Numbered from the stretch's first letter, positions 50,818 to 62,699 are shown. The stretch is DNA of 64,000 nucleotides from Meghimatium bilineatum (GCA_034231615.1 CM067317.1:46495876-46559875); one strand, 5' to 3'. Numbers and translations are program-made. The notes: a model not told the origin generated them from the sequence alone.

Positions 50818-50998
50818 TTAGTCTGGCTCTGTGGCAGAGTGGTATAGAGCATATCTGTGACAGCCAAGGTAGAGTTCAAATCTTGTCACAAATAATTGTG
50901 CATCAGAAAGCAATTGCCTACTACTGAATGTATTTATATTGCCTAGAAAATCATTACAGTAAAAAAATGCTGGGTTGATGGCTAAATCATGAATATAT
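50818..50998 (+). mobile_element. tRNA-headed SINE, family 3, short copy
   Basis: ctggctctgtggcagagtgg head with box A-like sequence, gagttcaaatcttgtc box B-like, and the tail gctgggttgatggct, as at 35795-36122. Confidence 0.7.
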
Positions 50999-51149
50999 TA
51001 TCAATTTCTTTTCCATTCACTCATCTTCTTCTCGTTCGCAGTTTGACATGTCTACACAGCAAGTCCTGTTTTATCCCATTCACTCATAACACATACCATC
51101 TTGAATCTCTTGATACCATGTAAAAGTCAATTATATCTGGCTGAAAATA

Positions 51150-51235
51150 GCTGATAAAGCAGTCATAACAACACATTCCACTGTCCAGACAAAATCCTGC
51201 TAATCTGCTGAAGTTTGAACAAACACAGTAGAATA
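51150..51235 (+). mobile_element. GAAGAAG-tailed SINE, 3' fragment
   Basis: ataacaacacattccactgt, aaaatcctgctaatctgctg and aagtttgaacaaacacagta, ending in a decayed tail. It shares the acatcctgctaatctgc and gagtttgag blocks of the family. Confidence 0.5.
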
Positions 51236-51489
51236 AAGTATAATAACAAAGGTCCTAGCATATAAAAAACAACAATAAGAAGACTTACATTTTTCCTTTA
51301 TTCAAAAATGGCAAGGATAATATACATCCCTGTCTACTACAAAATATTTCAGCATCTTCTAGATATATCCATGCATCCAACCATTCATCCATCCATGTTC
51401 CTTCAGCGCCAGATATGGTGAATATGGCAGAAACCAGTGCTCTCCTTGTCCAGTGATATAATGCTGCTCTTTGATCCTTCATATTAAAA

Positions 51490-51910
51490 TTGGCTTTACT
51501 ATCAAGCTAATTCTTGATTAGAAACTGGCCTCACAGCATGTGGGGAATTCCCATAAGTGCTCCACCCTCTGTTCCAGCAGCCATTCGACTCGATGGTGTT
51601 TTGAATCTAATACTACTGAAACAGACGTCAACATCAGGGCACAACTCTGGCCCTTGCGACAGGTTTCTTTGTTGTTCTGCTCACCCAGGCCATGCCCGTA
51701 ACTAGTTCATGTACAACGTCTGCCTGTCGGAACAACATGGTAACTGTTATCAAAGGTTACGACTACGGGGTTGTATAGATGACGTGTCAAGAAGCTTCTA
51801 TAAGAAGATAACCTCAATATAAAGGCATGTCATCTACTAAGGTTTTCTGTTGCATGGTTGGTTTGTCTAGTGAGCCATTGGTGAGACCCACAGACGCGAC
51901 CTCATGCACA
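51490..51910 (-). mobile_element. SINE-like element, family 3
   Basis: Near-duplicate of 14230-14640: gattagaaactggcctcaca, ctctggcccttgcgacagg and ataaaggcatgtcatctact. Confidence 0.75.
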
Positions 51911-51931
51911 TATAGCTAATATTATGAATGA

Positions 51932-52190
51932 ACTATTCTTCAGAATCCACTCTCAAACTCCTGCAGATATAGTTTTTGATATAGTCCAGAGAAAGCAATG
52001 TGTTGATTTCATAATTTACAGCTTAGCTAGAATATCTGCCCATTTTAGTCTGACACATCTGACTTCAGCATAGCTTCTGGGTCACTTTGATTCTCTACAA
52101 GATGGGACAGCCAACTCCATCCCATAACCTCTGTAGTTGACTCTTATGTCATGCATGGCAGGTTAGAGTGTTACTATCTTTTCTCCCCTT
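51932..52190 (-). mobile_element. GAAGAAG-tailed SINE
   Basis: Reverse copy: ctctcaaactcctgcagata, ctgacacatctgacttcagc and ccaactccatcccataacct. Confidence 0.8.
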
Positions 52191-52689
52191 CATGACTTGA
52201 GCAACACACATATAACCATTCAATTGTTAATCCTAGTAACCCTAATAGAACAGACATATTGGATTCTGTCTTTTTATGGTTAATAGGATGAATAATAGAA
52301 TTTAATAGGATTAATAATAAAAAATTTTAAAAATGTATAGAAAAATATCTGTAGAAATGTGACATCAAATAATAATCAGCAGCATAAATCATAACAATAG
52401 AAACATATTTGGAATGTAAGTAATAAACAGTGTCACCATTAAATAACAACTAGACAGTATCAATCATAACGTCTGCTGATTCAATTTCCTTTTTTGTACA
52501 ACTGTGGTTGAAACAAAAAGCTCACATAGTGTAACTCATGTCGGAATTCTCAACAACTCTATGAGCATGAACTGAAAAATGCAAGTGGCGGCTGTATTTG
52601 TGAACATAATTACAGTTAGTGGGCTTGTTTTAAAATGGTGGTGCTCAACTCCTCTTTGAAACTCCCACAGTGAAATGTTCACAGAAAAA
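52191..52689. other. No gene seen
   Basis: AT-rich sequence with no supported coding region or repeat. Confidence 0.4.
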
Positions 52690-52955
52690 CACAGCTGTTA
52701 TCGCACACCATTTTACAGGAATGGACATTTGATAAGACATTCCTCAATGACAAAAAAAGTTCTTTGAGGTACAGTGGAGGGTGGAAGAAGATGAGATGAT
52801 AGAAGAAGAAATTACTGGATAATATCAAGAACTGGGCAGATTGTGAAGTTTCCACATTCATTAGAATGGTAGAGAGTAGAGATGTGTGGAGATCTTTCTG
52901 CCCTAAATGTCCCAATGTGACATCCTTATGATCTTGATGGGTTTTGGGTTTTATT
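52690..52955 (+). pseudogene. RTE-type LINE tail relic
   Basis: The frame gives KKLLDNIKNWADCEVSTFIR and VESRDVWRSF, matching W.DNIK.W......R...DR..WR at the end of RTE LINE proteins. Confidence 0.6.
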
Positions 52956-53059
52956 ATTATAAAGATATATTTTTTTATGCTAAAGATAGAAGACGTAGGC
53001 TCCCCATGACGCTTCATGGCACTAGTGGCTAGGACAAGACAAGATTATTATTATTCATG

Positions 53060-53370
53060 AACAGTGGCTTGATGCTGTGGGGAAGACAAAGTTAGAGGGT
53101 GTCACATTTATTTTTTTGCTTTGTCATTCGGGTGTTCAAAGCAATGAGTGAGCAGATAAATTGGCAAGTTCTGCCACTTTATCGAATGGCAAGGTTATGG
53201 ATCGCGCATAATCATTGAACTCTAGAGAAACTGCACCATAAAATGAAATTGATGAAGATGATGATACCTTTTTCACGTCCAGAGATCAGAGCAACTATGG
53301 ATGGGTCCTGTTTGCAATGATAATGATCTCTGAACTAACTAATCACAACAGATTTCAGTTTGGAATGTAG
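53060..53370 (+). pseudogene. LINE RNase H relic
   Basis: CHSGVQSNE, then ADKLASSATLSNGKVMDRA: the HSG...NE.AD.LA RNase H signature with one stop, followed by SLNSRETAP-like sequence. Confidence 0.6.
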
Positions 53371-53604
53371 TTCATAAAGAAACAACAACTGTTGTCATGA
53401 GCTTTTCTTCAACCACAAAGTCATACAAAAGAGCATCGAGTCAGCAGGTGGAATCCTATTATCATTTTCTATGCTGTCTTTGCACTGCCCTTAACAGTAG
53501 ACTACAAGTGGGTGCTCTTAGTATTGAGTTTCCAAAGGAATGTGCTTTGCTCTCATGCGATCCCAAATACATCCATCCACTAATTTCAGACCCTACTTGC
53601 AGCC

Positions 53605-53760
53605 TTCTTCTTCTTCAGCATTCATTCTCAAACTCCTGTTGGATCTCTCTTGTAGTAGCAGGATAATGGTCCGATTAGATCTTCATCAGGATGTAGTCCA
53701 GAGAATGAAAATGTATTGTGTCACCATTGTATGTGCACAAATGGCCCAAAACATGTCTTT
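53605..53760 (-). mobile_element. GAAGAAG-tailed SINE, variant 2
   Basis: cttcttcttcagcattcatt, atgtagtccagagaatgaa and cacaaatggccc blocks. Confidence 0.75.
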
Positions 53761-53769
53761 GGCAGACTA

Positions 53770-54340
53770 AGCAGAAGTAGAGTGAAATCCCGCTATAGCG
53801 CATCCTTTTATAACAAATCTCTCTATTTCTATAAAATCACTTTTAAAAATCCCTAATTATATGTTATATATGCAAATGGTCTGACACATCTGTCTTTGGC
53901 AGACTCAACAGAAGTAGAGTGAAATACCACTATAGTGCATCCTTTTATAACATATTTCCCTATATAACAAAAAAAATTTTAATCCCCAATTATATTTATT
54001 CTTTATTGTTTGTACTGTTTCTAGCATATTTCTGTTATTACATACCGGTATTTCATATTTTATTGGTCCAGACTAAGTTGTCATAATGGGATTTGAATGA
54101 ATTAGGATCAGATCAAAACTTTGGAATGTAACCAATCAAATGGTTCAGAGATGGCATGTTGAAACTAGAAACCCCACAGTCCTTTTAACAAAGTCCAGTC
54201 TAGCATAAAGATATACAGTGGAATCCCTCTATAGTGCATTCCTTTATAACATATTTTCCTATATAACATACTTTTAAAAATCCTCAATTATATTTATTGT
54301 TTATACTATATCAAGCAAATTTATGTTATTATATAAATAT
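53770..54340 (+). mobile_element. Three pogo/Tigger-like terminal sequences
   Basis: At 53778, 53917 and 54218: gtggaatccctctatagtgc or variants, followed by ttttataacatatttccct. Also found reversed at 820-950. Likely MITE ends; no transposase was recognised. Confidence 0.4.
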
Positions 54341-54379
54341 TTTGTCAGTCCGGACCACGTTGAAACTAACATTCCTAAG

Positions 54380-54630
54380 AGATTGCATATTCCGAATGGC
54401 AATATATAGATGTGAACCTGGACAATCACCAAGAAAGTGAAAATAAAATAGCAGCATTTAAAACAAAATTTTACAGAAAAGTCCTCAGAATACCATGGAC
54501 CAAAAAGATTACCACTGTAGCCATTCTGAGAGAAATGAATGTAAACAAAACTGGCTAAACAGCATGGTTCTTTCCAAATAAACTACAAAATTTTAGCATA
54601 TCAAACGCCATAAGAGCCTAGAGAAGACAG
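54380..54630 (+). pseudogene. RTE-type LINE relic
   Basis: Frames give KIAAFKTKFYRKVLRIPWTK and ATVAILREMNVNK-like sequence, the FE...YR..LRI.WT.K block that follows the RT domain. Confidence 0.6.
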
Positions 54631-54634
54631 CACA

Positions 54635-54900
54635 CAGCTCCAATCATGTATTATATAGTAATTACAACTAGTTTCAGACATAACACACAGCTCCAATCAT
54701 GTATTATATAGTAATTACAACTAGTTTCAGACATAACACACAGCTCCAATCATGTATTATATAGTAATTACAACTAGTTTCAGACATAACACACAGCTCC
54801 AATCACATATTATATTGTATAGTAATTGCAACTAGTTTCAGACATAGCACACAGCTCCAATCATGTATTATATAGTAATTACAACTAGTTTCAAACATAC
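54635..54900. repeat. 53-bp tandem array, 5 units
   Basis: cacacagctccaatcatgta, ttatatagtaattacaacta and gtttcagacataa; the fourth unit has a small insertion. Confidence 0.93.
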
Positions 54901-54954
54901 ACTGAAAGAATCAAGGAATATTAGATTGACTATGGCAGATTCAATTAATATTAA

Positions 54955-55225
54955 TAGCCTGTGTGTTGATGGGACCTGAAATTGGAGCAAAGAATAGCAA
55001 TACTTGAACCTACTGTTCATGTAATAAGAGGTGGATAAGGAGGTATGTGGGTGAGTAGATCACAGTGACCCAAAAGCAATTCTAAAGTTAGGTGTGTCAG
55101 GCTGAAAGGAACAGTTAATGCAGTCAAGATGTAAACCATGACACAACACATTCCATTCTCTGGACTACTTCCTATCCAGTTACGGTAATCAGGAATTTTG
55201 AGAATGAATGCACAGTAGGAGACTT
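54955..55225 (+). mobile_element. GAAGAAG-tailed SINE, diverged
   Basis: ggagcaaagaatagcaatac, cagtgacccaaaagcaattc, gtaaaccatgacacaacaca and ttttgagaatgaatgcacag. Confidence 0.7.
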
Positions 55226-55499
55226 CTTGTCAAAGCTTTGCACACCGATGAGAGTTGAAAGGGTTTTCTGGGTATGAAATGAAAGCTCTGGAGAAATCAC
55301 TCCATTGCACTGAGAAAGTAAGAGTTAATCACTCATAATTCTCTGGAATTGAAACAAGAACAGAAGAAGAATATACAATACACTTTGGAATGTAACACAC
55401 ATGCAAAGGAAACGAAATTTGACAGAATCTCAACAATAAATGTGTTAATAATATCCTACAGACAGATAACATTTCTAAAATAACTGACATCACACATGA

Positions 55500-55755
55500 G
55501 TTGCCAAGGGTCTGAGAGGGAACAAATAATAATAAATTGTCACTGTCACGCATGTCATAGAAAGTGACTAAGTTGGATTGTGGTGGACATAGCTGTCCAA
55601 ACCCTTAGGTCAACATGTCCCATAAGTCATAATAAAGCCAAATGTGAAACGGCTCAGGTATCATCGTAAATTTTAAAATTATAACAACAAATTATGTTCT
55701 CTGGACTACATCCTGCTAATCAGCAGAATTGAGAACAAAAGCGGAGGAGGAGGAA
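55500..55755 (+). mobile_element. GAAGAAG-tailed SINE, diverged
   Basis: gtcacgcatgtcatagaaag, ttctctggactacatcctgc and taatcagcagaattgagaac, with a ggaggaggaag tail. Confidence 0.65.
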
Positions 55756-56815
55756 GTGTCATACGGCCCTGACATAACTTATTTCAGCATGGCTTCTCAG
55801 TCACTTTGACCCTCTTTGGGATTGAACAGCCAACTCCACACCAAAACCTCCATAGTCACCTTCAACAACAAATGTGGCAGGTAACAGTGTTGCTAAGCTG
55901 TGCTCCCCCTCTCGGCCTTGGTAATTCATGGGGTTAGTGATGTACAAAAATGAGTATAATTCATAGAAAAATAACATCTGCCACAATTGGAAGAATTTTT
56001 TTTAACAATATTTAACATAACATCCAAATGCGTAATAAGTTACAATCCAGTAATTGATACAGGAGTCACTATTGTATATCACTCACTTACTTATGAGAGT
56101 AATCACTATAAACTGAGAAATGATATGTGGTGTGTTGCCATGTTTACAATTATTAACATATGTCTATGATTGGCAACATGCAGTATGTACATATATTTGT
56201 ACAAAAATATAAAAATAAATATATATTTATATACAAATAAATCTTATGAGTTGTTTATAAGCTGATTCTGGAAGGCAAAGTGCCATGGGAGAGAAAATAG
56301 AGGAAAACCAAAAAAAACAGACCAGCAACATCGAAGAATGTATGAACATGTCTCATCCGACTTGAGCATGGCTTATGGCTTGACCCTCTTTGAGATTGGA
56401 CAGCCAACTCTACTCCAAAACCTCCTTAGTCGCCTCCTATGACAAGTATAACTGGTAACAGTGCTGCTATTCTTTGCTCTCTTCTCAGGCCCTGGCAACT
56501 CATGGGCTTAGCCATGTATACAAATGAATATAATTCATAGAAAAATATCATCTGCCAAAAATGGCAGATGATATTTTTAAAACAATATTTAACATAACAT
56601 CCAAATGTGTGATGAGTCACAATCCAGTAATGGATACAGCATCACTGTTGCATATTTAAATATGAGAGTCATCACTATAAACTGAGAAATGATATGTCAT
56701 GTGTTGCCATGGTCATAATTATTGACATATGTCTCTGGCAACATGCAGTATGTATATATATATTTGTACAAAAATATAAAAATAAATATATAAATACAAA
56801 TAAATCTTAAGAGTA
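55756..56815. repeat. Segmental direct duplication of about 470 bp
   Basis: 55780-56250 and 56350-56815 align. Each begins with a reversed SINE (55756-55930, 56340-56515), then aattcatagaaaaataacat/aattcatagaaaaatatcat, acataacatccaaatg, actgagaaatgatatgt and acaaaaatataaaaataaat. Between them, 56255-56340 holds a small RTE tail fragment. The second copy gained a hairpin (aatatcatctgcca/tggcagatgatatt) at 56543-56580. Confidence 0.85.
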
Positions 56816-57579
56816 GGTGTAACCAGCCTACATTCAAGTCTGTATATACTTTAAGAAGTTGTGTTTTTTTCTAAACCAAATGTAGTTAACATCAACACTC
56901 CATAAATCCCCATAGAGGAGTTCTACCTCTGTCAGTAAATGGAATGAGTATGCGTGCTTACTGTTCCCATAACTGTTGAATGTATATCTACATATTCTGC
57001 CCCTGAATCATCTCACGCTAATATTCTAATATTTCTTTGAGCAATTTGTCTCATCCCCTGTGGTGTCCTTGTCCAAAGTATCATACACAGAGAATCAAAA
57101 ATGTCCCCTTTGTCTATTGTCATCTGTTCTGATACATGTGCTCTTGAAACCAGTCTGTCTGCTCTCTTTTCTTCTACTTTTCCTTCTTCCTCACTTTCCA
57201 GTTGGTCAGACAGTTTATTTCTTCAATAAACTATACTGTGACCACCAGCCCTGAGACAGGATCGTAGAACTTGTCCGTCAGAGATGTTTCAGAATGTCAT
57301 ATTTCTCTTCTTGTGTTATCATACAGTTGATAATTTTGCAAAATATGTTCTGTGTTTTCTACAGATTGTCAAAGGGTCACATATAGGTGTCACCAACTAT
57401 ACATGTCTTGTTTGAGTAATAACCACACTGTTAGAGGGTATCCAACCAAGAGGAGAGTGTCACAGTAACAAAACCAGGAAGTGATAATAACTATGATAAA
57501 GTATTATTGTCACTGGTTACTAATACAACTCATAAATAGCAAATAATGTCAATGAGAAATTTTTAAAAAAAACTTGTTA

Positions 57580-59170
57580 AGGGACATTATCCTTTGCCGA
57601 TGAAATTCTCATGTACAGCCAGGGAAAGAATCAGCATGTGATTAGAAAAGACCTACAAAAGGAACTAGACCACTTGCAATCCTGGTGTTCGGAGTCTTGT
57701 GTGATGATCAAGTGGAAGGCTTGTGTCACTTGGTTCTTCCTTAACAATCCCATCACTAGCACAGAAATCCCAGCAGTGAATTTTAATGAGATGGACATTT
57801 CTCGAACACGTACATTATGTTATCTGGGAGTGACATTTGATCACAGTCTTTGCTGCAAAGAACATGTTGACCATGTCAGAACCAAAGCGCACAAAGATAT
57901 ATCAGCATTAAGAGTAATGGCAGCCAGTGATATTCCACAACATTTACTATTACTCTATACCACGATGCGATTTCTCCTTGAATTCCAGACTGTAGCTGAC
58001 AGAATCAAGGTTACCTTGCAAATATCTTAAAATCAGTGCTGATACACTTCACTCATTACATCCGAATCTCAATACGGTGAAAGGTTCCAGACTCAAAAGT
58101 GTCAGTTCATGGTTGGGACAAGCAGAAGAGATCATCACATAAGTGTGTAACAATAAATGCATTGATCCTGGGGAGGAGTGGATACCCATTTCACCTGCAT
58201 TACACAGTAACTTCTCTGTGGTTATCACACTGAACAGAGTTCCAGTGATCAAAATCCATTGATTGTGGATGCAGAAGTCAGGATGCTCACTGACAATAAC
58301 ACTACAGAGTATGATGTAATAATCTACACTGATGGATCAATCATGTGTCATCCATGATGTACTTGTGTACAGTCTGTTGGGAAGAATCCAGAAGTGCTTT
58401 TTTTTTATTATTGTTGATGTGTAATTTGTAAGCACATTGAATACAAGAATACAGGAGACTTATTTGTTACTCATTCATCACAACCACGAGCAGTCTTACA
58501 ATTGAGATAAAAATTGTTACATGAGCACTTTCATGGATGATGTCACAGGATCATTCTCATGAAAAATTGTTACATGAGCACTTTCATGGATGATGTCACA
58601 GGATCATTCTTATGAAAAATTGTTACATGAGCACTTTCATGGATGATGTCACCGGATCATTCTCATGAAAAATTGTTACATGAGCACTTTCATGGATGAT
58701 GTCACAGGATCATTCTCATGAAAAATTGTTACATGAGCACTTTCATGGATGATGTCACAGGATCATTCTCATGCATGTATACTTAGTGACTCAATGAACA
58801 TGATCCTCAAAGTTGCAGCGAGAGTCATCAACTGTCAGTGGGTGGAGTTATTGTCACAATATATGACAAGAAAAATTACCTTTATACTCATGTCAGGACA
58901 TGCAGGTGTTAAGGGTAAAGAGTGGGCCGATACACTGGCAAGCATGACCAGTACCAATGGGTACATCAATGAATCAATCTAATAGTTAATGCATTGAGGG
59001 AGCTCCTTCGCTCAGAATATATCAAAAGTGTGAATCATAGTCGGTCTAAAGACTTGCACGTGATTGGTGGAAAAATCGGAACATCTCGTAAAGAAAAACA
59101 TAATAGTTATATGAAGAAACTCAACAGACAAATAGATCTAGGGAGATTTTGACTTGCCCCAAATCCCAGA
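57580..59170 (+). pseudogene. LINE relic: RT plus RNase H, with internal array
   Basis: FADEI at 57595 (the palm YADD box, mutated), then QKELDHLQSWCSESCVMI and LCYLGVTFDHSLCCKEHVDH (RT thumb). Next VIIYTDGSI at 58320 (RNase H start) and FILMSGHAGVKGKEWADTLA at 58885 (RNase H end). The order matches I-type LINEs. The RNase H part is interrupted by a 53-bp array and frame breaks. Confidence 0.75.
58508..58775. repeat. 53-bp tandem array inside the LINE RNase H relic
   Basis: Five units of aaaaattgttacatgagcac, tttcatggatgatgtcacag and gatcattctcatg, nearly identical. Confidence 0.95.
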
Positions 59171-59189
59171 TTTATAGTTAATTACAACC

Positions 59190-59705
59190 GCAATGACTTA
59201 TAGTTCTCACAACCATTATTCAATGATTTATAGTTCTCACAACCATTATTCAATGATTTATATTTCTCACAACCATTATTCAATGATTTATATTTCTCAC
59301 AACCATTATTCAATGATTTATAGTTCTCACAACCATTATTCAATGATTTATATTTCTCACAACCATTATTCAATGATTTATAGTTCTCACAACCATTATT
59401 CAATGATTTATATTTCTCACAACCATTATTCAATGATTTATAGTTCTCACAACCATTATTCAATGATTTATATTTCTCACAACCATTATTCAATGACTTA
59501 TAGTTCTCACAACCATTATTCAATGATTTATATTTCTCACAACCATTATTCAATGATTTATATTTCTCACAACCATTATTCAATGATTTATAGTTCTCAC
59601 AACCATTATTCAATGATTTATATTTCTCACAACCATTATTCAATGATTTATAGTTCTCACAACCATTATTCAATTATTTATAGTTCTCACAACCATTATT
59701 TAATA
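59190..59705. repeat. 30-bp array with A/B alternation, 17 units
   Basis: caatgatttatagttctcac plus aaccattatt (A), or tatttctcac in place of tagttctcac (B). Order about AABBABABABABBABAA. It is open on both strands (SMIYSSHNHY and NNGCENYKSL repeats) only because the unit length is 30. Confidence 0.97.
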
Positions 59706-59719
59706 ACGACATGGCAAAT

Positions 59720-59790
59720 AATGACATGGACTAACAACATCAAGGAATGGGCAGGACATGATTTTTCTTCACTCAATTTCTTCAATTCCC
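59720..59790 (+). pseudogene. RTE tail scrap
   Basis: TWTNNIKEWAGHDFSSL, the same peptide as in the tail at 60480-60990 but on the other strand. Confidence 0.55.
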
Positions 59791-60041
59791 GTTAGTCTCA
59801 AGAATTTTTAATGATTTATAGTTCTCAAAACCATTATTCAACAATTTATAGACAGTTTTCACAGCACTAAATATATCTTGTGTAAATGCATACACAATTG
59901 TGTTTGATATGACCCGTGATGATACATCCATATTACTTACTGACCCCCTGTTCTATTTTCTCCAAAACCTGGATGTATTCTATGACCATAGGGCCACAAT
60001 GCCTTGCAGGAGGAAAATTTAAAAAAACAATGACAATACTT

Positions 60042-60247
60042 TTAAACAGTTGAAGAAAACAATGAGTCATAAGCAGGTGGTTTTTGATCCTTCGTTGAAA
60101 CCTGACTCACATCATCCAAGTTTGTACCAAAAATCTCATCATAGGTTGGAAGACCAACAACTTCATTGGGATTACTAGGACTCCACAACACTTCTTGATG
60201 ACTGAGATTAACTTGCGAAGTCTCCGATCTCAAATGTGGACTTGAAA
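60042..60247 (-). CDS. Last exon of membrane protein: LPxY, PPxY and PDZ-ligand tail
   Basis: A 206-nt terminal exon, acceptor gtttcag, stop TAA at 60042. The 68-aa cytoplasmic tail contains GLPTYDEIF and PPAYDSLF and ends SSTV. LPxY/PPxY pairs recruit WW domains of NEDD4-family ubiquitin ligases, and S-x-V at the C-terminus is a class I PDZ ligand; these are known motif functions, not shown here. Small single-pass proteins such as the PRRG group have similar tails, but the sequence does not allow a family call. The intron contains a 30-bp array, an RTE tail and other repeats. Confidence 0.75.
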
Positions 60248-60329
60248 CTGAAACAGGCAAATAAACAACAGTTTATTATTGTTGATGTGTATTTTGTAAG
60301 CACAAGGAATACAAGAATACAGGAGACTT

Positions 60330-61300
60330 ATTTGTTACATTATAGGGATGAACATATTCATCGCAGTATAAGGATAAATTAGACTTATTCATCACATTAT
60401 ATGATAAATGAAATGTTTGTATCACATTATAAGGATAAATGAAACTTATTCATCACATTATCAATCAATCAATAAACCCGTAACCCGTCAGGGTTGTAGG
60501 GGTACCACATTGAATGCTTTAGCACACAGAATCCTCCAGTGATTTCTATCTTCAACGATGCGGAGGAGTGAAGAAAAATCATGTCCTGTCCATTCCTTGA
60601 TGTTGTTAGTCCATGTCTTTATTTGCCTTCCTCTGCTTCTCCCTCCTTCGACAGTTCCCTGCAGTATTGTTTTTGACAAGGAATCATATTGTTGTTGTTT
60701 CACTATTGAAAGCAATGGTTCTTGTACACCTGCATACATCTCTACTTTATTACATACATACAAATTTGTCTTATGCTCCCTATAGGAAATTCGTAGAATT
60801 TGTCTATAGTTTTGTACTCGAAAGCCTCTAGTCTCTCCATGACCGCAGTGAGTGTCCAACTCTCACAACCATACAGCACAAGTGAGTTATACAGTTTGAC
60901 TTTCACTCTAACACTGATGTTACTTTTCCAAATCACCGTTAGCCTTGACATAGATGTAAAGCCATTTCCAGCCTTATTTTTAATTCTGCTTATAGGGATA
61001 AATGAGATGTTTGTATCACATTATAAGGATAAATGAAACATCACATTATAGTGATAAATATATTCATTCCAGTATAGAGATAAATGAAACTTATTCATCA
61101 CATTATAGGGATAAATGAAGCGTATTAATCACATTATAGGGATAAATGAAATGTATTAATCACATTATAGGTGTAAATGAAACGTATTAATCACATTATA
61201 GGGATAAATTAAATATTTGTATCACATTATAGGGAAAAATGAAAACTTATTACATTATAGGGATAAATGAAATGTTTGTATCACATTATAGGGACCTATA
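60330..61300. repeat. About 30-bp array split by a LINE tail
   Basis: Units of ttatagggataaatgaaatg and tttgtatcaca or ttattcatcaca lie at 60330-60465 and resume at 60990-61300. Units vary in length and sequence. It is in the intron of the membrane-protein gene. Confidence 0.85.
60480..60990 (-). pseudogene. RTE-type LINE 3' end, little decayed
   Basis: Two overlapping minus frames: VKVKLYNSLVLYGCESWTLT, then LRISYREHKTN, QEPLLSIVKQQQ, LSKTILQGTVEGGRSRGRQ and WTNNIKEWTGHDFSSL. This is the RTE C-terminus with one frameshift. The 3' end runs into a (ttga)n-type tract (60466-60480 region), as usual for RTE. Confidence 0.8.
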
Positions 61301-62390
61301 ATTATTCATGGTATTTGGGAGATGCAGCAGTGTAATGTTAAGTCACCCATCCATTGACCATCAGACCCAGGTTTCAAGTTTATTTATTATTTGTGTTTTG
61401 AAATATAAATTACTCAGTGGTTCACCCATCCACTAGGAAGTAGGGTACCAGAGATCAAGCACTGTGCCATTTGTGGAATAGCACCATTACTATTGAGTAA
61501 TTGCGGTTGACGAGGCTAGCCAGGCGGTTTCTGGTCAACCACTGACTAGGCAGCTGAGCACTTATGGGAAACAGTGTGTTGTGACGGTGGTTCATAACTC
61601 AGCTTACCTTTATCTATACATGAAACTTATCACATTGCAAGCATGGTTATATAACAAGGAATTTGGTCAATAACTTGATAAGCCAGTGGCAACTACCTAA
61701 TGTTCTTTTCACAGGACATTAGTGTGAGGTCAATGATTGACTGTGCATTTTTGTGGTCAATCTTACCATTCTTTAACAGTGATTATTTCCCTAGATAACA
61801 TTATGTGAAGTCTCCACTCACCAATAGCATTTAGCTAAGCAAGTCTTCCAGTTGACTGAGAAAATCCCAGTCTTCAGGCTTGATGTTGAAAACGTTTTGG
61901 AACATAAATATTTATAATATTCCATCTTCTGTCATTAATTGTAAACTGTATTCCATGTCTTCCATATCCCAGGCCATAATGTCCAACAGACAGTGTGCTA
62001 AGAATAACATCACCTAGTTGTGCAATGTTTGTAGAATTATCTGAGCCATGGTAGGACAGTTGTCTGGTTAGTGATCTTGGAGCAGCACGACATTTAAATC
62101 ATATATAAAGTGCTCAAAAATAATCACTATTTGAACACTGACACAATTCCAGTAACCAATGTTAATATTCTTCATTACAACAATTATGTTGTCTTTCCCA
62201 TCTGTGTTTTCTGGGTTATTTTTCTGTTTTGTTCTGTTGTGTTCAACTTTACCTTGTCTGACCCTCCTGTACTGTAATAATAGCCATCTAATCAAAACAT
62301 TGATCCTGTATATTTGTTATATTTATAAAACTGAATGATTTTATTTTACATTTTTTAATTTACCATATGAAAATTATTCAAATTTCTCAC
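61301..62390. other. Intron of the membrane-protein gene; one dispersed repeat
   Basis: 61440-61620 contains the ctggtcaaccactgactagg repeat also at 42900-43010. The rest shows no gene. Confidence 0.45.
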
Positions 62391-62549
62391 CTGATTCCTG
62401 TCCTTGTCTTTGAGTTCTCCTTTTTAATCTCAAGCGCAAACAGAAAATAAATATGGTACAGAGAATGATGAAACATGCAGAAATCAAGGATACGAACACA
62501 GCTATGTATATTTGTCTCATGCTGTCAACATATGTCTCATCTGTGTAAT
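62391..62549 (-). CDS. Penultimate exon of a single-pass membrane protein
   Basis: A 159-nt exon, acceptor tatcacag, donor ATCAG/gtgaga, phases 1 to 1. It encodes about 13 juxtamembrane residues, a hydrophobic helix starting IYIAVFVSLISACFIIL, then a basic stop-transfer run (RLRLKRRTQR). This predicts a type I orientation with the C-terminus inside. It joins in phase to the exon at 60247-60042. No upstream exon was recognised to 64000, so the ectodomain and family are unknown. Confidence 0.75.
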
Positions 62550-62699
62550 CTGTGATAGGTATAGAAATATTTCAATTATTATATCTCCATTACTATAACT
62601 ATTATTATTAATATTATTATAATTAATACTGCTGAGAACTGGGGGCTTGAGGGGACTTGCTTGATCAAAATATACTTCAAATCTCCTGCCACACAAATG

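Noticed and set aside
59182-59795. Open frames of 163 (-) and 200 (+) codons
   Set aside because: Both are by-products of a 30-bp array, have no start context or non-repetitive domain, and occupy the same DNA on opposite strands.
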